Source: Cardinalis cardinalis (lineage: Eukaryota; Chordata; Aves; Passeriformes; Cardinalidae). Taken from it: a DNA stretch of 64,000 nt. Below the pieces are notes generated by a model. It saw only the letters and a program-made list of their open reading frames with translations, had not been told where the DNA came from and did no database searches. The translations under genes were made by a program, and so were the position numbers. Numbering within the stretch: position 1 is the stretch's first letter; each line of letters opens with the position of its first letter. Shown one piece after another: positions 23,880 to 36,900 of the stretch. Where the stretch lies: contig JACDOX010000119.1 in NCBI GenBank assembly GCA_014549065.1, positions 946,889 to 1,010,888 on the forward strand, in the 5' to 3' direction.

Positions 23880-24490
23880 ACGTTCCGTGGTGCCGTGAAG
23901 AGCTCTCATTCCCAGCCGCGCACCCGGCAGCGGCAGCACCGAGCGCGGGGGCCGGGCCGCNNNNNNNNNNNNNNNNNNNNNNNNNNNNNNNNNNNNNNNN
24001 NNNNNNNNNNNNNNNNNNNNNNNNNNNNNNNNNNNNNNNNNNNNNNNNNNNNNNNNNNNNNNNNNNNNNNNNNNNNNNNNNNNNNNNNNNNNNNNNNNNN
24101 NNNNNNNNNAGCCAGAGCCAGGCCGGGAGAGCCGGAAGCGCGGCGGCAGAGCCCCGGTCGCTTCCTGCGCGGGCCGTGCGAGCAATAGACGGGAAAGAGG
24201 CGGCCCGTCCCGTTTGCGCTGCCCTTGTCCCTCCTCCGCAGCGCCGAGTTTCTGTACTCTCCTCCGTGCCCTGGCTGTCTGCACCCACGGCCGGCAGCTG
24301 CCCCGGCGCTGACAGAGCCTCCCCGGCCCCACAGCCAGCGCTAATGCCGAGCTCCGTCTCTGCCGCTGTCCCGGTGTTGTTTTGGGAAGGAGCGCCCTGG
24401 GACCGGACGGCTGCTGGGTGCCCCGAGGGAGGGAAATTCAGCGTTTGCCCTCGGGGTTTGCTTAGAAAGCAAAAGCTCTTTCCCTTCCTT
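23880..24490 (+). promoter_or_regulatory. NSUN3: CpG island, probable NSUN3 promoter (contains N gap)
   Basis: A sharp rise in GC and CpG compared with the flanks: runs such as 'cgagcgcgggggccgggccgc' before the gap and 'ggaagcgcggcggcagagcc' after it. It contains a CCGGAAG ETS/GABP-type core at 24132-24138. It lies 300-900 bp upstream of the first recognisable NSUN3 exon, and the missing start codon of NSUN3 is probably within its unsequenced part. It could also serve a divergent transcript, but none is visible. Confidence 0.75.
23961..24109. other. Assembly gap (149 Ns)
   Basis: The only long N run in the window, flanked on both sides by very GC-rich sequence. This is the usual place for sequencing dropout in bird genomes. 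The first NSUN3 exon may be hidden here. Confidence 0.97.
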
Positions 24491-24790
24491 TCGTAGGGTA
24501 ATCTCCATCAGAGTGCCAGGAGGCACTGGGTTATCAGCGCAGTGGATATGGAGGGTATTTATTAACCAGCCGAGCAGAGAGGAAGAGTGTGCTGTAGCTT
24601 AACTCCTTTGCTCTCTGAAATGTCTATTACATCTTGATCACGTAAAGATGTGCTCTAATATTTGAGCATTCCAATATCACTGATAAGTTGATGTAATTAG
24701 TAAAATGTTTTTTCATTCATTCTAGTGAGATCTAGAGAGGGTTTAATTTGGCTTTACTACTTTTTTTTTTTTTTCTTGCTTTCTGTGAAG

Positions 24791-24900
24791 CTGGAAAAGA
24801 AGGCAAAAGGGAAGCTCCAGAAGCAGATCTGCCAGGTGGTTCTGGATCACTTCGAGAAGCAGTACACGGCNGAGCTGGGAGATGCATGGAGCAGTGTCAG
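24791..24900 (+). CDS. NSUN3: NSUN3 first recognisable coding exon
   Basis: A long poly-T tract leads to acceptor gtgaag, and the donor is gtctgt. It encodes LEKKAKGKLQKQICQVVLDH and continues to GDAWSSVR, matching human LKAKSEGKLAKQICKVVLDH. The acceptor falls on a codon boundary, so the initiator exon upstream must end in phase 0. An in-frame ATG exists at 24725 but would force translation through the poly-T tract, so I do not accept it as the start. Confidence 0.92.
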
Positions 24901-27900
24901 GTCTGTGGCTTTGGGGACGTGGAAGGANAGGGAGAGATAAAGAATTGAATTAGTAATGACACTTACTGCAAAGGCTGTCACTAAATTNGGGGTCTTGATC
25001 ACGCAGCTGCTAAAGAACTTCCTTATTAAAAAGCAAAAAGCATCAATGCATAGCATTAGTTTAATTGAGTCAACTTAAAAGCTCTTCGATTGGATCAATG
25101 TGTTTTTCTGCTTTAGGCAGGGAATACTTCTGAGGAATTTTTTTTTTGTGATTAAATGAAAAATTATTAATAGGAATGCGAACAGAATGGGGGAGATAGG
25201 AATTCAAACAGAATGGGGGAAATTCATGCAAGAAGGAGCAAAGTGAAATACAAACAAGCATGGTTCTATCACATACCACTGCTGTCTTCCAAAAATATCT
25301 GTTGATTTAAGTTTTAAAGGCCCAGTATTTGCAGAACGTAAAATGTAAAAAAGAACACTTGTAAAAATGGCATTTTAGTGTTGGCTGGAATGAGCATTGT
25401 AAAACCAATGTGTGTGTGATTATTTTTGTTGTTTACAGCTAATATTACAGTTATTCTTTGTCCCCAGGGAAGTACTTTATAGTCAGGAAAGCCATTATGC
25501 TTCATCATTTCTATCTCCTATATAAAATAAAACAAATGAAGAATGTCTTGTTTCAGAAGAAATTGGTGTTTTAAATGCAATAATGAGAAAAAACACTGGC
25601 TTGATTTCCTATTAAAATTATTTTCCTGTGAACTTTTCTAACAAAAATGATTATTTTCACCCTCAAAATGATGAATTCCTGATTACACCAGAATTATCCA
25701 ATAATGAGATTGTAAGTAAAGGTTTCCTACACTGTTTTATTTGATTGGTTATTGAATGGCTTTTCCTTTTTTCACCCTAGAGACGTGCTGACCTCGCCGT
25801 GGTGCTGGCAGCATGCCGTGCTNCTGAACAGGTTTGTGAAAAACAGAATTCAGTTTTTAGAATTTTATTTAATTTAATAATAATAGGACAACGAAGGACA
25901 GTATTTCTGGCACTGGGGTGCTCCTGGCCAACAGCCAGAGAATACTTCTGTGTATACAAACAGTTATCTTTATACTGTTACATTGCTGAGGTACATGCAT
26001 GTTCATATGTTTCATATATTATTCAAACATTCTTGCTAACTTTCTGATGCTTTGGAACTCCTTTGTTAGACTTCTTCACACACTGCCCTATCTGCATGAC
26101 ATCCTGAGTGTCAGGTCAATATCTTTTATTTCTTCTTGTGTCTCCATCCTGCTGTTTCACATCCCCTGATAAGGATTTAGTATATCCTCCTTAAATTTAA
26201 CATGGTATCTCTAATTGTCCTCTGGTGCTCTGGTTTGTGTCATGGTTATCTTACCACTTGGACAGGTTGGTCAGTGGATGGCCTTGCACTGTTTTAGTTA
26301 CACAAAAGCCTTTTTCACGTCTTATGTTTTGCTGAGGTCTGTAATACAATACATTAATCATGCTATTGTTTCCATAAGTGATGCATGGATATTATATTCA
26401 TTACTATTTCTATGAGCCACACAGTGCATACTTAAGCTGATAGATTCTATTATATTGAAAGCAGCTAGAAAGAGTTATAATTGATACTATTTCTAAATAC
26501 TTAGACTAATAACTGACTAATCACTAATAGTGTGTATAAGCTAATACATAAATGTGAAAGCCAGTATTATCTGGTCATTTTTCACAGGTTCAGCCAGAGC
26601 CCTGGCCTGGAGAGCAGCCTGGCTGAGCAGGGATACCATCCTGCCTTCCCAGCAGCCCTGCCCTACCTCCCAGCAGCCTTCAGGTGTTACTCCAGGACAG
26701 CTCCTGGCAGATTCCCTGCCCAGAAGCACCAGCCTGGCAGGCTGAAGGAATATTACCTGCTCAATGCTGCCTCGCTGCTGCCNGTGCTGGCCTTGGAGGT
26801 GAAGGATGGGGAAGATGTTCTGGATCTCTGTGCTGCACCAGGGGGCAAATCTGTAGCTATCCTGCAATGTGCCTGTCCAGGTAATGGAGCCAGGTGCTGC
26901 TGGAGGGGAAAAAAACCAAACAACAGTTTGTGTTCCACCTAGTTCTGTGCTGTTTCATAAGAATTTTATGAAATCTTTGTTTGCCTTTTAAGTATTAAAA
27001 ATGCAGTCCTTACTTTAACATAGGTTAGTGCAGAGTGACAGGCAAAAGTGNGATAGCTCTGTGGATTTTTTCTCAACTATTACCTCTCCAGAAGTTGCCT
27101 CAATTTGCTGGCACAGGGATGTAAGTAATCTGCAATCTTAGAACACCTGTCCTTTTTTACTTTTTTTTCCTTCTCTGTTGCCTCTTTTGTCAATACTGTG
27201 CAAACACTACAGGTAAATTTAAGTATGCTGATGTAAAGCAGAGCTTATGAAATTATGCAAGATGCAATCTTGAAATGTGCAAGATCTGGGCAAAGGGAGA
27301 AGGTTTATGGTAAGGAATTGGTTGGAGGAGGATTCTGAGATGATCAGAGTGTTTAGAAGGCAGCAGCAGCAGCAAGCAGCAGCTTGGGCCAAGGAGTTAA
27401 AGCAAGCAGGGATTGCTGTTTCCCAGTTTATTTGCTGGCTTGGGTANTAATTGTTTCAAAATGCTCACAGCACCTTGTGCTGCTGCTGATGAGACCATTA
27501 CTATAACCACTTGCAGCAGCTGATTACAGCTGGTTTCCCTCCCTCTTCTAGAGGAATGGGATGATGCTAATGAAGTAAATTAAATAGGAATTGTCCTTTC
27601 AGAATGTTTAGAGAAAAAACCCCAACACTTTTCCTTCTGTCTGCTTCTGAAGAGACCAAACTGTTGCTGAATGGGAGATNTGAAGATTTTGATTCTTAAT
27701 ATACCTCACTGAATACCAGGATGTACCTTAAGATAGACAAAATTGATGCTTTATTAGTTAAAAGGCAGTTTAATAATATGGGTCATGCAGTTCATTTAGA
27801 TGGTGGCTCAAGGAGCCCAGGAAGGCACTCACTCTTTGGATATAGGTCATGATTAAAGTTTGTTTTACTGTGCTATTGCTACAGAAGGGTTTTCTAGTAA

Positions 27901-30900
27901 ATATTTAAAGTTTTCTCTGTAGGAGCATGTTGAAATTTATTTAGGTTTGTAAAAATTCAGTNGTATTCTAAAAAGTGCAATAACCCAGGCACATAAGGTG
28001 TAAACTCCNTGGTAGTCATGGCAATGCAGTAGAACTTCCAAATGGGTCTAACTCCTATATTTGTGGAAAAAAAAANAAATATAGAGAGACTTATCTTTGG
28101 GTGTTTACTTCTCTTGTTTGTTTGTTTGTTTTTCCTTAATTTTCTAAGGTCATTTTCACTGTAATGAATATGACAATTTGAGGTCAAGATGGTTGGAGCA
28201 GACAATAGAATCCTTCATCCCAGATCCTTTCATTAACTTGATAACAGTCTCTAAACTGGATGGTAGACAGATTGGAGATCTTCAACCTGAACTTTATGAC
28301 AAGGTAACATTATTATTGGCAAATTATATTTCTGCATTCTGATTCTTCTTCTTACTATGCTGCTGTCTTTCTAATTTTTTTAATTTTCTTTTTTTTTTTA
28401 AATTTTTTCTGGTCCCTCCACAAAAATACCTGACCTGTTAAGGGGAATAACGTAATGTACAGGATTTGTAGAGCCTCAGGAAACACTTTATGAAGCTTGT
28501 TGTGCATTTATTCTTGTGTTGGATGATGTTGGGAGTGAATTCTGAAGACCTTGTAGCTGTACTATGTGCATGATGTGTAATTAGGAAGGGGAGGAAAGCA
28601 AGAGGGAGCTGGTCAGGTAGATCTTACTTTCAGAGCACTAATTTTTTATTTCCCCAACTGCTAACCCCATAAAAACATCTAAAATANTAAAGGGATCATT
28701 TCACCCCCAAAATGGAAAATAACATACTCTTAATATTTGCAAAAGACAATTGAATATTTTTTGGCACGTGGTGGTCAAAAAGTNACCATCTTTGTTGAGA
28801 TTTTTTTAAATTTTGATTTTATTGATGGTTTAGGTCCTGGTTGATGCNCCTTGTTCAAATGACAGAAGTTGGCTCTTCTCTGCTGACCCTCACCAAGCTG
28901 TGCTCAGGCTCATGCAAAGGAAGGAGTTGTCCTCCCTGCAATTCCAGCTTCTAAGGTGAGAAGTCCAAAAAGGTAAAGGAACTTCCTGTAATTAATAAAA
29001 ATTACATGGGAGCAAGATTTAATAANCCAACCCAGGATTCCCCCTCTGACNATAATGTCAGGAATATGTGGTTGGGATGCTGTTTAGAGTAACCAGTGGG
29101 TCTGAGATAATGAGGGTGTGGAAAAATATCTGTGGTTGATATCAGCTGAAAGCCTTGGTCCTCTTAACTCACTCACAGGGATGTCCATTTGCAGATGACT
29201 CACAACAGTCTGGTGTAAAATCAAAATATTTTAGGTGGACACAGCTAAAATGGGTTTATATANATTCCATATTGATTGTTTGTAGCCCAGAAAGGCTCCC
29301 AGTCCTAACTGGCAGGGTAAAAAAGTAAAAGAATGTGAGGTTTGGTGGGGGAAAGAAAGGATTGTTTATTTTTGAGAACATGCCCCAAGTAATCCAAAGC
29401 CAGGCTGTTGTGTATTACACATTTTAATGCTACCAGCCATGGGCTGATANTTGTGAAGCATTTCAAACTGCACAGTTTTTCTCGTGGGGAAAAAAAAAAA
29501 AAGAGTGACTTTTCAATAAAACCTTCTAAAATAAAACCTTGAATGTTATTTGTGGAGTAACAGTCATGCCTGAAGTCCATCTGTCAAAGCAAATTGACGG
29601 TAAAATAACATATTAAAAAAAAAAAGGGGGAATTTTTATGGAAAGTTCCCATTGCAGTTCAAGATAGTTTAGCAAGACTTCCAGTTGAAAAAGGCCTGGC
29701 AGAAGCCTGTGATTTATAGCAGAAATATGAGGATCTTATTGCAGTAATGCATCATGTCATCCATTTCCTTTGAAGAAATCAATCACATTTAAAACACTGA
29801 CCTGTTCCAGTTTTCCCTTTTCAATATCTGACATGGAAAATCCAATTTGTGAACCTGTAGCAAANGGAAGCATACATCATGCAGAGAAATTTTGAAAATT
29901 TGCATAAATCATTCCACATTGTAATCCTGGAGAACTCATGACAGCAGAAACCTTGGCTGGTTGTTTTTTTTTCTTAAATAGATTCCTGTCAGCCCAAATC
30001 AGATTTAATTGAATTATTCCTAAATAGAGAGAGAACTTCCTGTTGAAAATGTTCTTTACCTTAGCAACAGTAATAAGAATTTGTAAAGACAAAATACCTT
30101 TGCTAGATAAATTAATAAAATACCTTTGCTATATAAATTGTAGTAAAAGGATGGTTACTTTCAAGAGTTAGAGTTTGTAAGGGTTATTGGTAAAGTATAT
30201 ATGGCTTATTGGTTGGGTTATTTGTGTTGTTGGGTAAAATATTTAAAGATAGCTGTTCACTGACTGGTTATTGCTCTATTTACCTGATCACTTTAGAATG
30301 AATTCCCAATTCTAAAGACATCTCAGATCCCATGTGAAAGGGGAAAAATGAAATAATAAAGCAANATCACAAAAGGCTGAATGGTTTGTGACAAGTGCAT
30401 TAGAACTGAAATTCTGGAATGCTTCCCTATTCAAGCCTCTGTTTAATGACTGGAGTGCATAATTATGAATAAAAAGTTGAGTTTGAATCTCTTTTCAGTA
30501 CTTCCAGTGATATTCAGGAGGGCTGAGCCTCCATGAATATTACTATTAAAAAAAAAAGAAAAGCTTTACTGCTTTTTACACAGCCAGCTCATGCAGGGCT
30601 CTCTCTGGTTCATTGACTCAGGTTACCTGGTGCTTGATGCTCCCAGGTGTTCCTGACCTTGGTTCCTGTATCTGTAACCAAAAACAAGTGTAAGGCTGAA
30701 TCCCAGNAGTTTTATTGAGAGTAATTTAAGAAATACATTATAAAANCCTGGAGTGACAGGACAGGGGGAATGGCTTCATACTGAGAGGGAGTGGGTTTAG
30801 ATGGGACAGCAGGAAAAAAATTCTTTACTGTCAGAGTGCTGAGGCCCTGGCACAGGGTGTCCAGAGAAGCTGTGGCTGCCCCTGAATCCCTGGGAGTGTC

Positions 30901-33900
30901 CAAGGCCAGGCTGGACAGGGCTTGGAGCAATGTGGGATAGTTTAGGGATTGGACTGGAAATAGATGATCATTAGGTCCCTTCCAACCCCAACCATCCTGT
31001 GATTTAAAAGTGAAGCTTGAGGGATGAAGCATTATTCAGTTTAGCAGGAGGATGAAGTGTAGCATAAAAATGAGAAGAATGAAATGCAAAGTGGAGTTCT
31101 ATTTTTATGTCTGTCAAGCAGCAGCCTAAAATTTGAGATTCCCTCCCTCTTAATGAAGGAAATGCTTCACCTCTGATTTGTTCTTATGGATCTGTTTTGG
31201 AGGAAGCTGGGGTNATCAAAGAGGGAAGGTCAGGAAGGAAAAGTAGGGTTTGCAATACAATGTAATTAATTAAGTACATAGAGGCTTCAGACAATGAAGA
31301 TCTGGAAGAAGCTGATGCAACAATTTTCTTCCTGCAGCCTGCATAAAATCTGAAATGTAAATAACTGATGTAAATGCTGAACAGCAAATGTTCTAAGCAA
31401 TGAGGACATCACTGATTTGAAGGAAATTGAGATTGTAATGATTGTTCATACTCAAACCAAAGCATCCCTGCTGAGTGCTCTAATCCAAGAACACACTGCA
31501 ATTCTTGTTAGTATTTGGAGTGTTCATGCAGAAAAAAAATTGCAAAGCTAAAAAAAAAGAAATATTCACTTCCTGATGCTAAATGCTAACACAAAATACA
31601 CTGGTTGCCAAAAGAAAATTTACCAATGTTATCAGTTCTCAGAGAGAAATTAAATTTTGGGCTAAGCTTGAATGCCCAATTACATAGTGGTTAAACTGTT
31701 ATGGATGTNGTAATTATTCTTAGACTGGTTTCTGCAGCTGAAAGGAACTTGTGTTAGGGCTCAGCAGAACAGAAATTCAACAGAATACAATTTAGAAAAC
31801 TCAGCAAAGGCATTCAGACTGCTGGAACTGTTCTATACACAGCATCTCTGAGTAATTAAACAGCTCTGTATTCNCACTGAATTGTGGAGTTTTCCACAGG
31901 AGAGGAATTGTGGGCTCTTAGCTGGGCTTTTTTGTGGTTATAGAGTGAATGCAAAAATTGTGTTTATAAATATAATATCATATATTTAGCATATGTCACC
32001 ACCGTACTGTTTCTGCTGTGTGGAGGAAATTGTGCTGGGAATTGCTTCATCACATCTTCAGCTCTTTCCCCTGGAATTTTTCCTTCTGCTCCTCTGTAGC
32101 TGCCCAGTTAATCCTTTTATTGTCCAAAACCATCTTCTCAATTAGGTCCACTGGGAATTTTTGNGAATTCCAGCTGTTGGACCAGCAAATCCGCTGTGGG
32201 TTGTGTGGATGATAGGATTTTTTAGCCACTTTCTGTCCTTGAAAAACNGAATATTTTGTGTGTGTTTGTGCTGTGCCATTCCCTAAAACACTTTTGATTG
32301 GGTTATTGGAGGTTTTACGTGGTTGCTTGGAATTTCCTCACAAAATGTGAGTGCTGAGGCCACTGCTGTGGCTCCAGGTGTTCCATCAGGTGTTCCATCA
32401 TGTTTTATCTTAAAATAATTGGTTTCTGATTTTAAGTGTGGAAGCATCCTGTGAATAACTTAGGGATCAAGTCCCTTAAGATATGTTGCAAAGCNAGGTT
32501 TATTGAATATATAAATACCTGTATGACTGAACAAATAAGCTACTCAGCAGCTTTTTGGGATCACACATTTGAATTCAGGCANGAATTTTGCTTTAATTCC
32601 ACCTTCAGTCCTTTCTCTGTGTGTTTCATGAGCTGTGAGGATAACCACTAACCCTAAAGTTCTCTTTAGNGGGCTTCAAAGGTCTTTCATTCTCCCTCCT
32701 GAGCTGCCTCATATCCCTGTTTTAACAGGATGAATATTCCAGAAGTCACCATGCAGTGAAGGAGAAAGATCAATAATTCTGGCTGGTTTTTTGTCTTTGC
32801 TTTAGAATAATTTAGAATTATTTGCAGTAGAAATGTTGCTTATCAGGACTTTGGGGACACATTTTGTCTAGGATAAAACAAACTTAGGTTTTTCTGAATT
32901 TGTGTGTTTTGGTTGTTTAGTTGAGGGGAGGTTGATGCTTGTATCTCCTTTTATTTATAATTCAATTTAATGTTGAAAAAGGCAGTTNGTTTTCATGATT
33001 CTCCTGTTATTCTGAGCTGCAGTGTCTCTCCACAGGAGCAAATTTTACTTAGAGAGGAGCAGAGGGAGTGCTTGAACTACTGCCACTGCCCATCACAAAG
33101 TATTAAAAAAAAATGGTATTTTGACACTGAAGGATTTCCTTTATCATTTTGTCCAGGTTCAAAGAAGTAAAAGCAAAACCTTTAACATGCAGGTCATATT
33201 GCCACAAAGTATCTGGACTCTTGTGAGAGGCAAAAGGTAATGTGGATATTTTAAGTCAATAAAAAGAATAGAATTGACATTTTTTATTCTGATGAGACAT
33301 TATCTTGCCTATTGAGCAGAAATACATAGTAGTTGCCAAAAGATGGCACTGTTGAAGTGTTTAGTTAGTTTAAAATTGCCCTAAAATTGTGTCATCTTTA
33401 AACTTTAATACAGAAAATGATCGAATTATTAACATAATTAATGCTGCCCCTTCCCATGGCATGCAGCAGAAACCCACGTGCCAGAGGATAGGCTGGACAT
33501 GCAGGTGCTACCTATAGTGTGAAATATATATTTTTGTGTCTGCCCAATTTTAAAAGGATATTTGAGGCACCAAGACTTTTCTCTGTCAGTGTGAAAAATC
33601 CTTTTTAAATCCTGGCTGACTACATTTTAGTTGCATGNAAGAGTTCTTTGGGCTTGTCATGTGGCTCCTGCATGATAATTTTTTGTTTCCCTCAGATATT
33701 AAACAGTAATGCTGTTTTGTTTTCCCTAATTTAGTAAATCTTGAGACATAAACTAGGAAAAAAAAAAAGCTTTGAAATAATATATATTCTTTCCAAAGTC
33801 TTTTTTGGTACACCTGTAAATACAGGGAGTTAGGACAGATTAATGCATCTCTTGTACCTCTGCCTTCCACAGTATGATATGAACCTGTGCCCAGAGACAC

Positions 33901-36900
33901 ACCCTGCAAAAATACAAAGTAGTTTTTATTTGTTTTTGATAGGGCTGTAAAGTCTCATTTAGAAAGAGGAGGGGAGCAATCTACATCTGTTAATTTGTTT
34001 TGCAGAGCTTGTGGAATGAGATGGACAGAGAAAGGCTCTAGAAAAAGTTTCCAGGGCTCTTAAAGTGTGTTCTGATGTTTCTTTATGTGAAGCATGAAAC
34101 CTTGCAGTAGTAGTGCCTGTAAACTTGTAAAATTCTTTACAGGAAATATATGGACCTGAAATAGAATTAGGATATTAACTAGATGTTTATAGCAGCTGAA
34201 AGTTTTAGCTCTTTAATAAACAAATGTAATGTGTGCCACCAAGAGAAAAAGAACTGCAAATTAACTACTTTTAAATAATGTGGCATTTTTTTAACATTGT
34301 AATAAGAGGAAGGTGAAAAAATATTTTGGCGCCTTCATCGTTCTAGATTTGACTTCCCATTTTTGAAAGTCACAAAGTTACAGGCACTGAATTCCCTCAG
34401 CTAAGAGTGGATAATTAAGATTCCCAAAGAAAGAGAAATCTTAATTCCTAGATGGTGGAGTCACAGTAGGACTAAGTTATGCTTCATCTCCAGCCTAGCC
34501 CTTGGATGAGCTTGTTTCCCTCCAGTGGTTAGAGAGNAAGTTGGTTAAGTGTATTTGAATAAATTCCCTAATGATTAAATCCTGTCCTGAATGAATTCTT
34601 TGTGCTGCTGATGAGGAGAGGACCAAACTCCCTGGCTCTGCTGGCCCAGCTCAGTGTCACCCTGTGTAACTTTGAGCCCAGCATTTCCTCACTTGGAATT
34701 TTGCAGNTCCCTGCAGGTTTATCAGAAGCCAGGCACGGCTTAATCAGAGCTGGAGGCATTGACTTTGAGCACAGGCACTGAAACAACTGTTGCTGCACTT
34801 GACAAGATGGATAGATACATTGATTAACCTTGCTGCCTGAAGTAATTCTCAGATATTTTAATTCCTGCTGCAGGTTCAAAATAAAGAGAGCTGCACTGAG
34901 CAGGCTGACCTTTTTGGGTCATGGNCCAGTGAAGATTCACAAGTTGAGGTTTAGACACAAGGGGGTTTTGAAGTGAGGTTTTCAAGTTTCCCTTCAGAGG
35001 CCTGTGCTGCTCTTTCTTCTGATGGAGGAGCATGGTGCCCTTGAAAATGTCTTGATGGTTCTTGCTTTCCATATGGGAAGTGTCCAGGATTTTAACCTTG
35101 TAACCACTAGCTACATCTACTTTTTTATCTTTTACCTTTCCCACTTTTACATGGTAAAAGATTTTTTTCTCTTGTCTAAATGCTGTCTTAGAGGNAGGAA
35201 AGTTGTTGCCATTATCTGCTTCTCTGAGTGAAATTCTCAGGTTTGCTAAAAGTACATCTCAATTGTCACATTGAAACGTTCCCAAGCTCACTGGCTNCCC
35301 TCAGGGCTTGGCAGTCCTGCATGCATGAAAAAGGTGTAGCTGGCAGGGGAAAGTGTCAAAAATGAGTTATGTGGGTGGATTCTGATAAAAATCTGAAGAT
35401 CAGCTCAACTTCATGAGAGCCCATTTAGACTTCAGCTCTGTTCTCTTTGAGTTTTAATGTGAAAGATAAAAAGCAAAATCCAATATATGGGGGGGGAAAG
35501 TGATTTTTAATTTCCCCAAATGGGAGTGAGGCCAAGAGATAGTGCATCAGGCTCTCTTGCTGGTTTGGTGTTCATGAGAAGGGAAGGTTGCACATCCCTG
35601 CTTTGCTTGAANTTAGCAGGTAAGTCCATATATGTTGGTGCATTGTGGTTATTAATATACACTTGGCTTACTGGTTACCATAACCAAAACTCATAAAAGA
35701 ATTGAGCAAGGTCACGTGTAGCTCCNAAGAGAAATAGGTTTGGTAGAATTCTCAGGAGTTTTCACCTGNTCTTATCATTGTCTGAAGCAGTGTCCTCCTG
35801 GTGTTCCCATATTATTTTGGACCGGACTTTCAGAGCAGGTTTGATCCTCCTTGTGCTCAAGCTTTTCTTTATTGATTATTTTCCCAAAAAGTCTCAATTC
35901 TGTTAAAATGGCTTATCTTTTTCCCCNTTGTATCTTCTTTCTCAACTGTTTTTGGTCAGCTATCACCCTTGGGAAGTCCTCAGCTTGTTTCTAGAGGAAT
36001 TGCTGTTTCCGTGGCATTGTCTTTGTTTATCTAGACTTGGAATCAGACTTTCTGCATTTGGGGGCTGCTCTCCTCATCTGGTTTGAGGAGATGGTTGCTT
36101 ATTTTCTTNATTTTATTTGTCCCAGGATATTTTTTCCCCTGGGGTGTGGGCACAGTTTTGTCAGCAATATCTANAAGTCTCTGATTATTCAGTGTCATTT
36201 ACACCATTCACCTGTTCCGTTTTTTTCTGGTATTAAATAAAAGAAATCTTATTGAGGGAANAATTGTATTTAATGTGGTATTTTCCTGTAGTATCTGTTT
36301 GTATACCAGCTTACAATGCAGTCTTTGACCCAAAAGTGGCTCAAAAACTTATGATTTAATGGGATTTATATTCAGACAGTAGTTCAATAACAAATTAATT
36401 TTTGTGTAGCTTCCTTTTAGAAATGTGGTGGTACCACATGTGTTGCACATGTGGTGTAAGATTTTTGAGTTTTCTCCTTACTCTTTTAATTTGGAGTAGG
36501 TGAATACAACTTGCATGTCTCATTTCTATACTCATAAGTTGTATTTCATGTGTCTGAGTAAGGACTTGGCAGATCTTTTAGTGGGAAATAAGCAGTTTAT
36601 TTAAATTCAGTTTCAGTGGTAAAGTGATAAAGATCCTCTGTTCCCTCCACCCAACAGTAGTTGTGAAGCTTTCAGGCTTTAAGCCACTATTTTGCCTTTG
36701 TTTAGTCAAAATTTGTCAACAGGTTAATAAGTGAAGGGCACATAAATATATGATCCTTAAAAAATGAGGTTATTAAGGCCTCAGTGACACCCCCAAATCC
36801 TCTTACCTGCTAAATGAGTTGCAGAATTAGCAGGACTGTTTCTGAAATTACAGCCCAGTCATTAATTCAGGGTGTTACTGCAGGTTCACACAAGCATCTT

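Noticed and set aside
23762..24496. Long open frames on both strands across the CpG island
   Set aside because: The frames are long because of the 149 Ns and the GC-rich, stop-poor sequence. The visible residues match nothing, and part is CR1.
24725..24940. In-frame ATG upstream of the first NSUN3 exon that gives a longer N-terminus
   Set aside because: It reads through the poly-T tract of the splice acceptor (a run of Phe) and past the exon's GT donor. The homologous region starts exactly at the acceptor.
27355..27390. CAG-rich run considered as an expandable trinucleotide repeat
   Set aside because: It is short, interrupted and intronic, and shows no sign of expansion.
30712..31032. 106-codon minus-strand frame
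   Set aside because: It is an antisense reading of a CR1 3' fragment.
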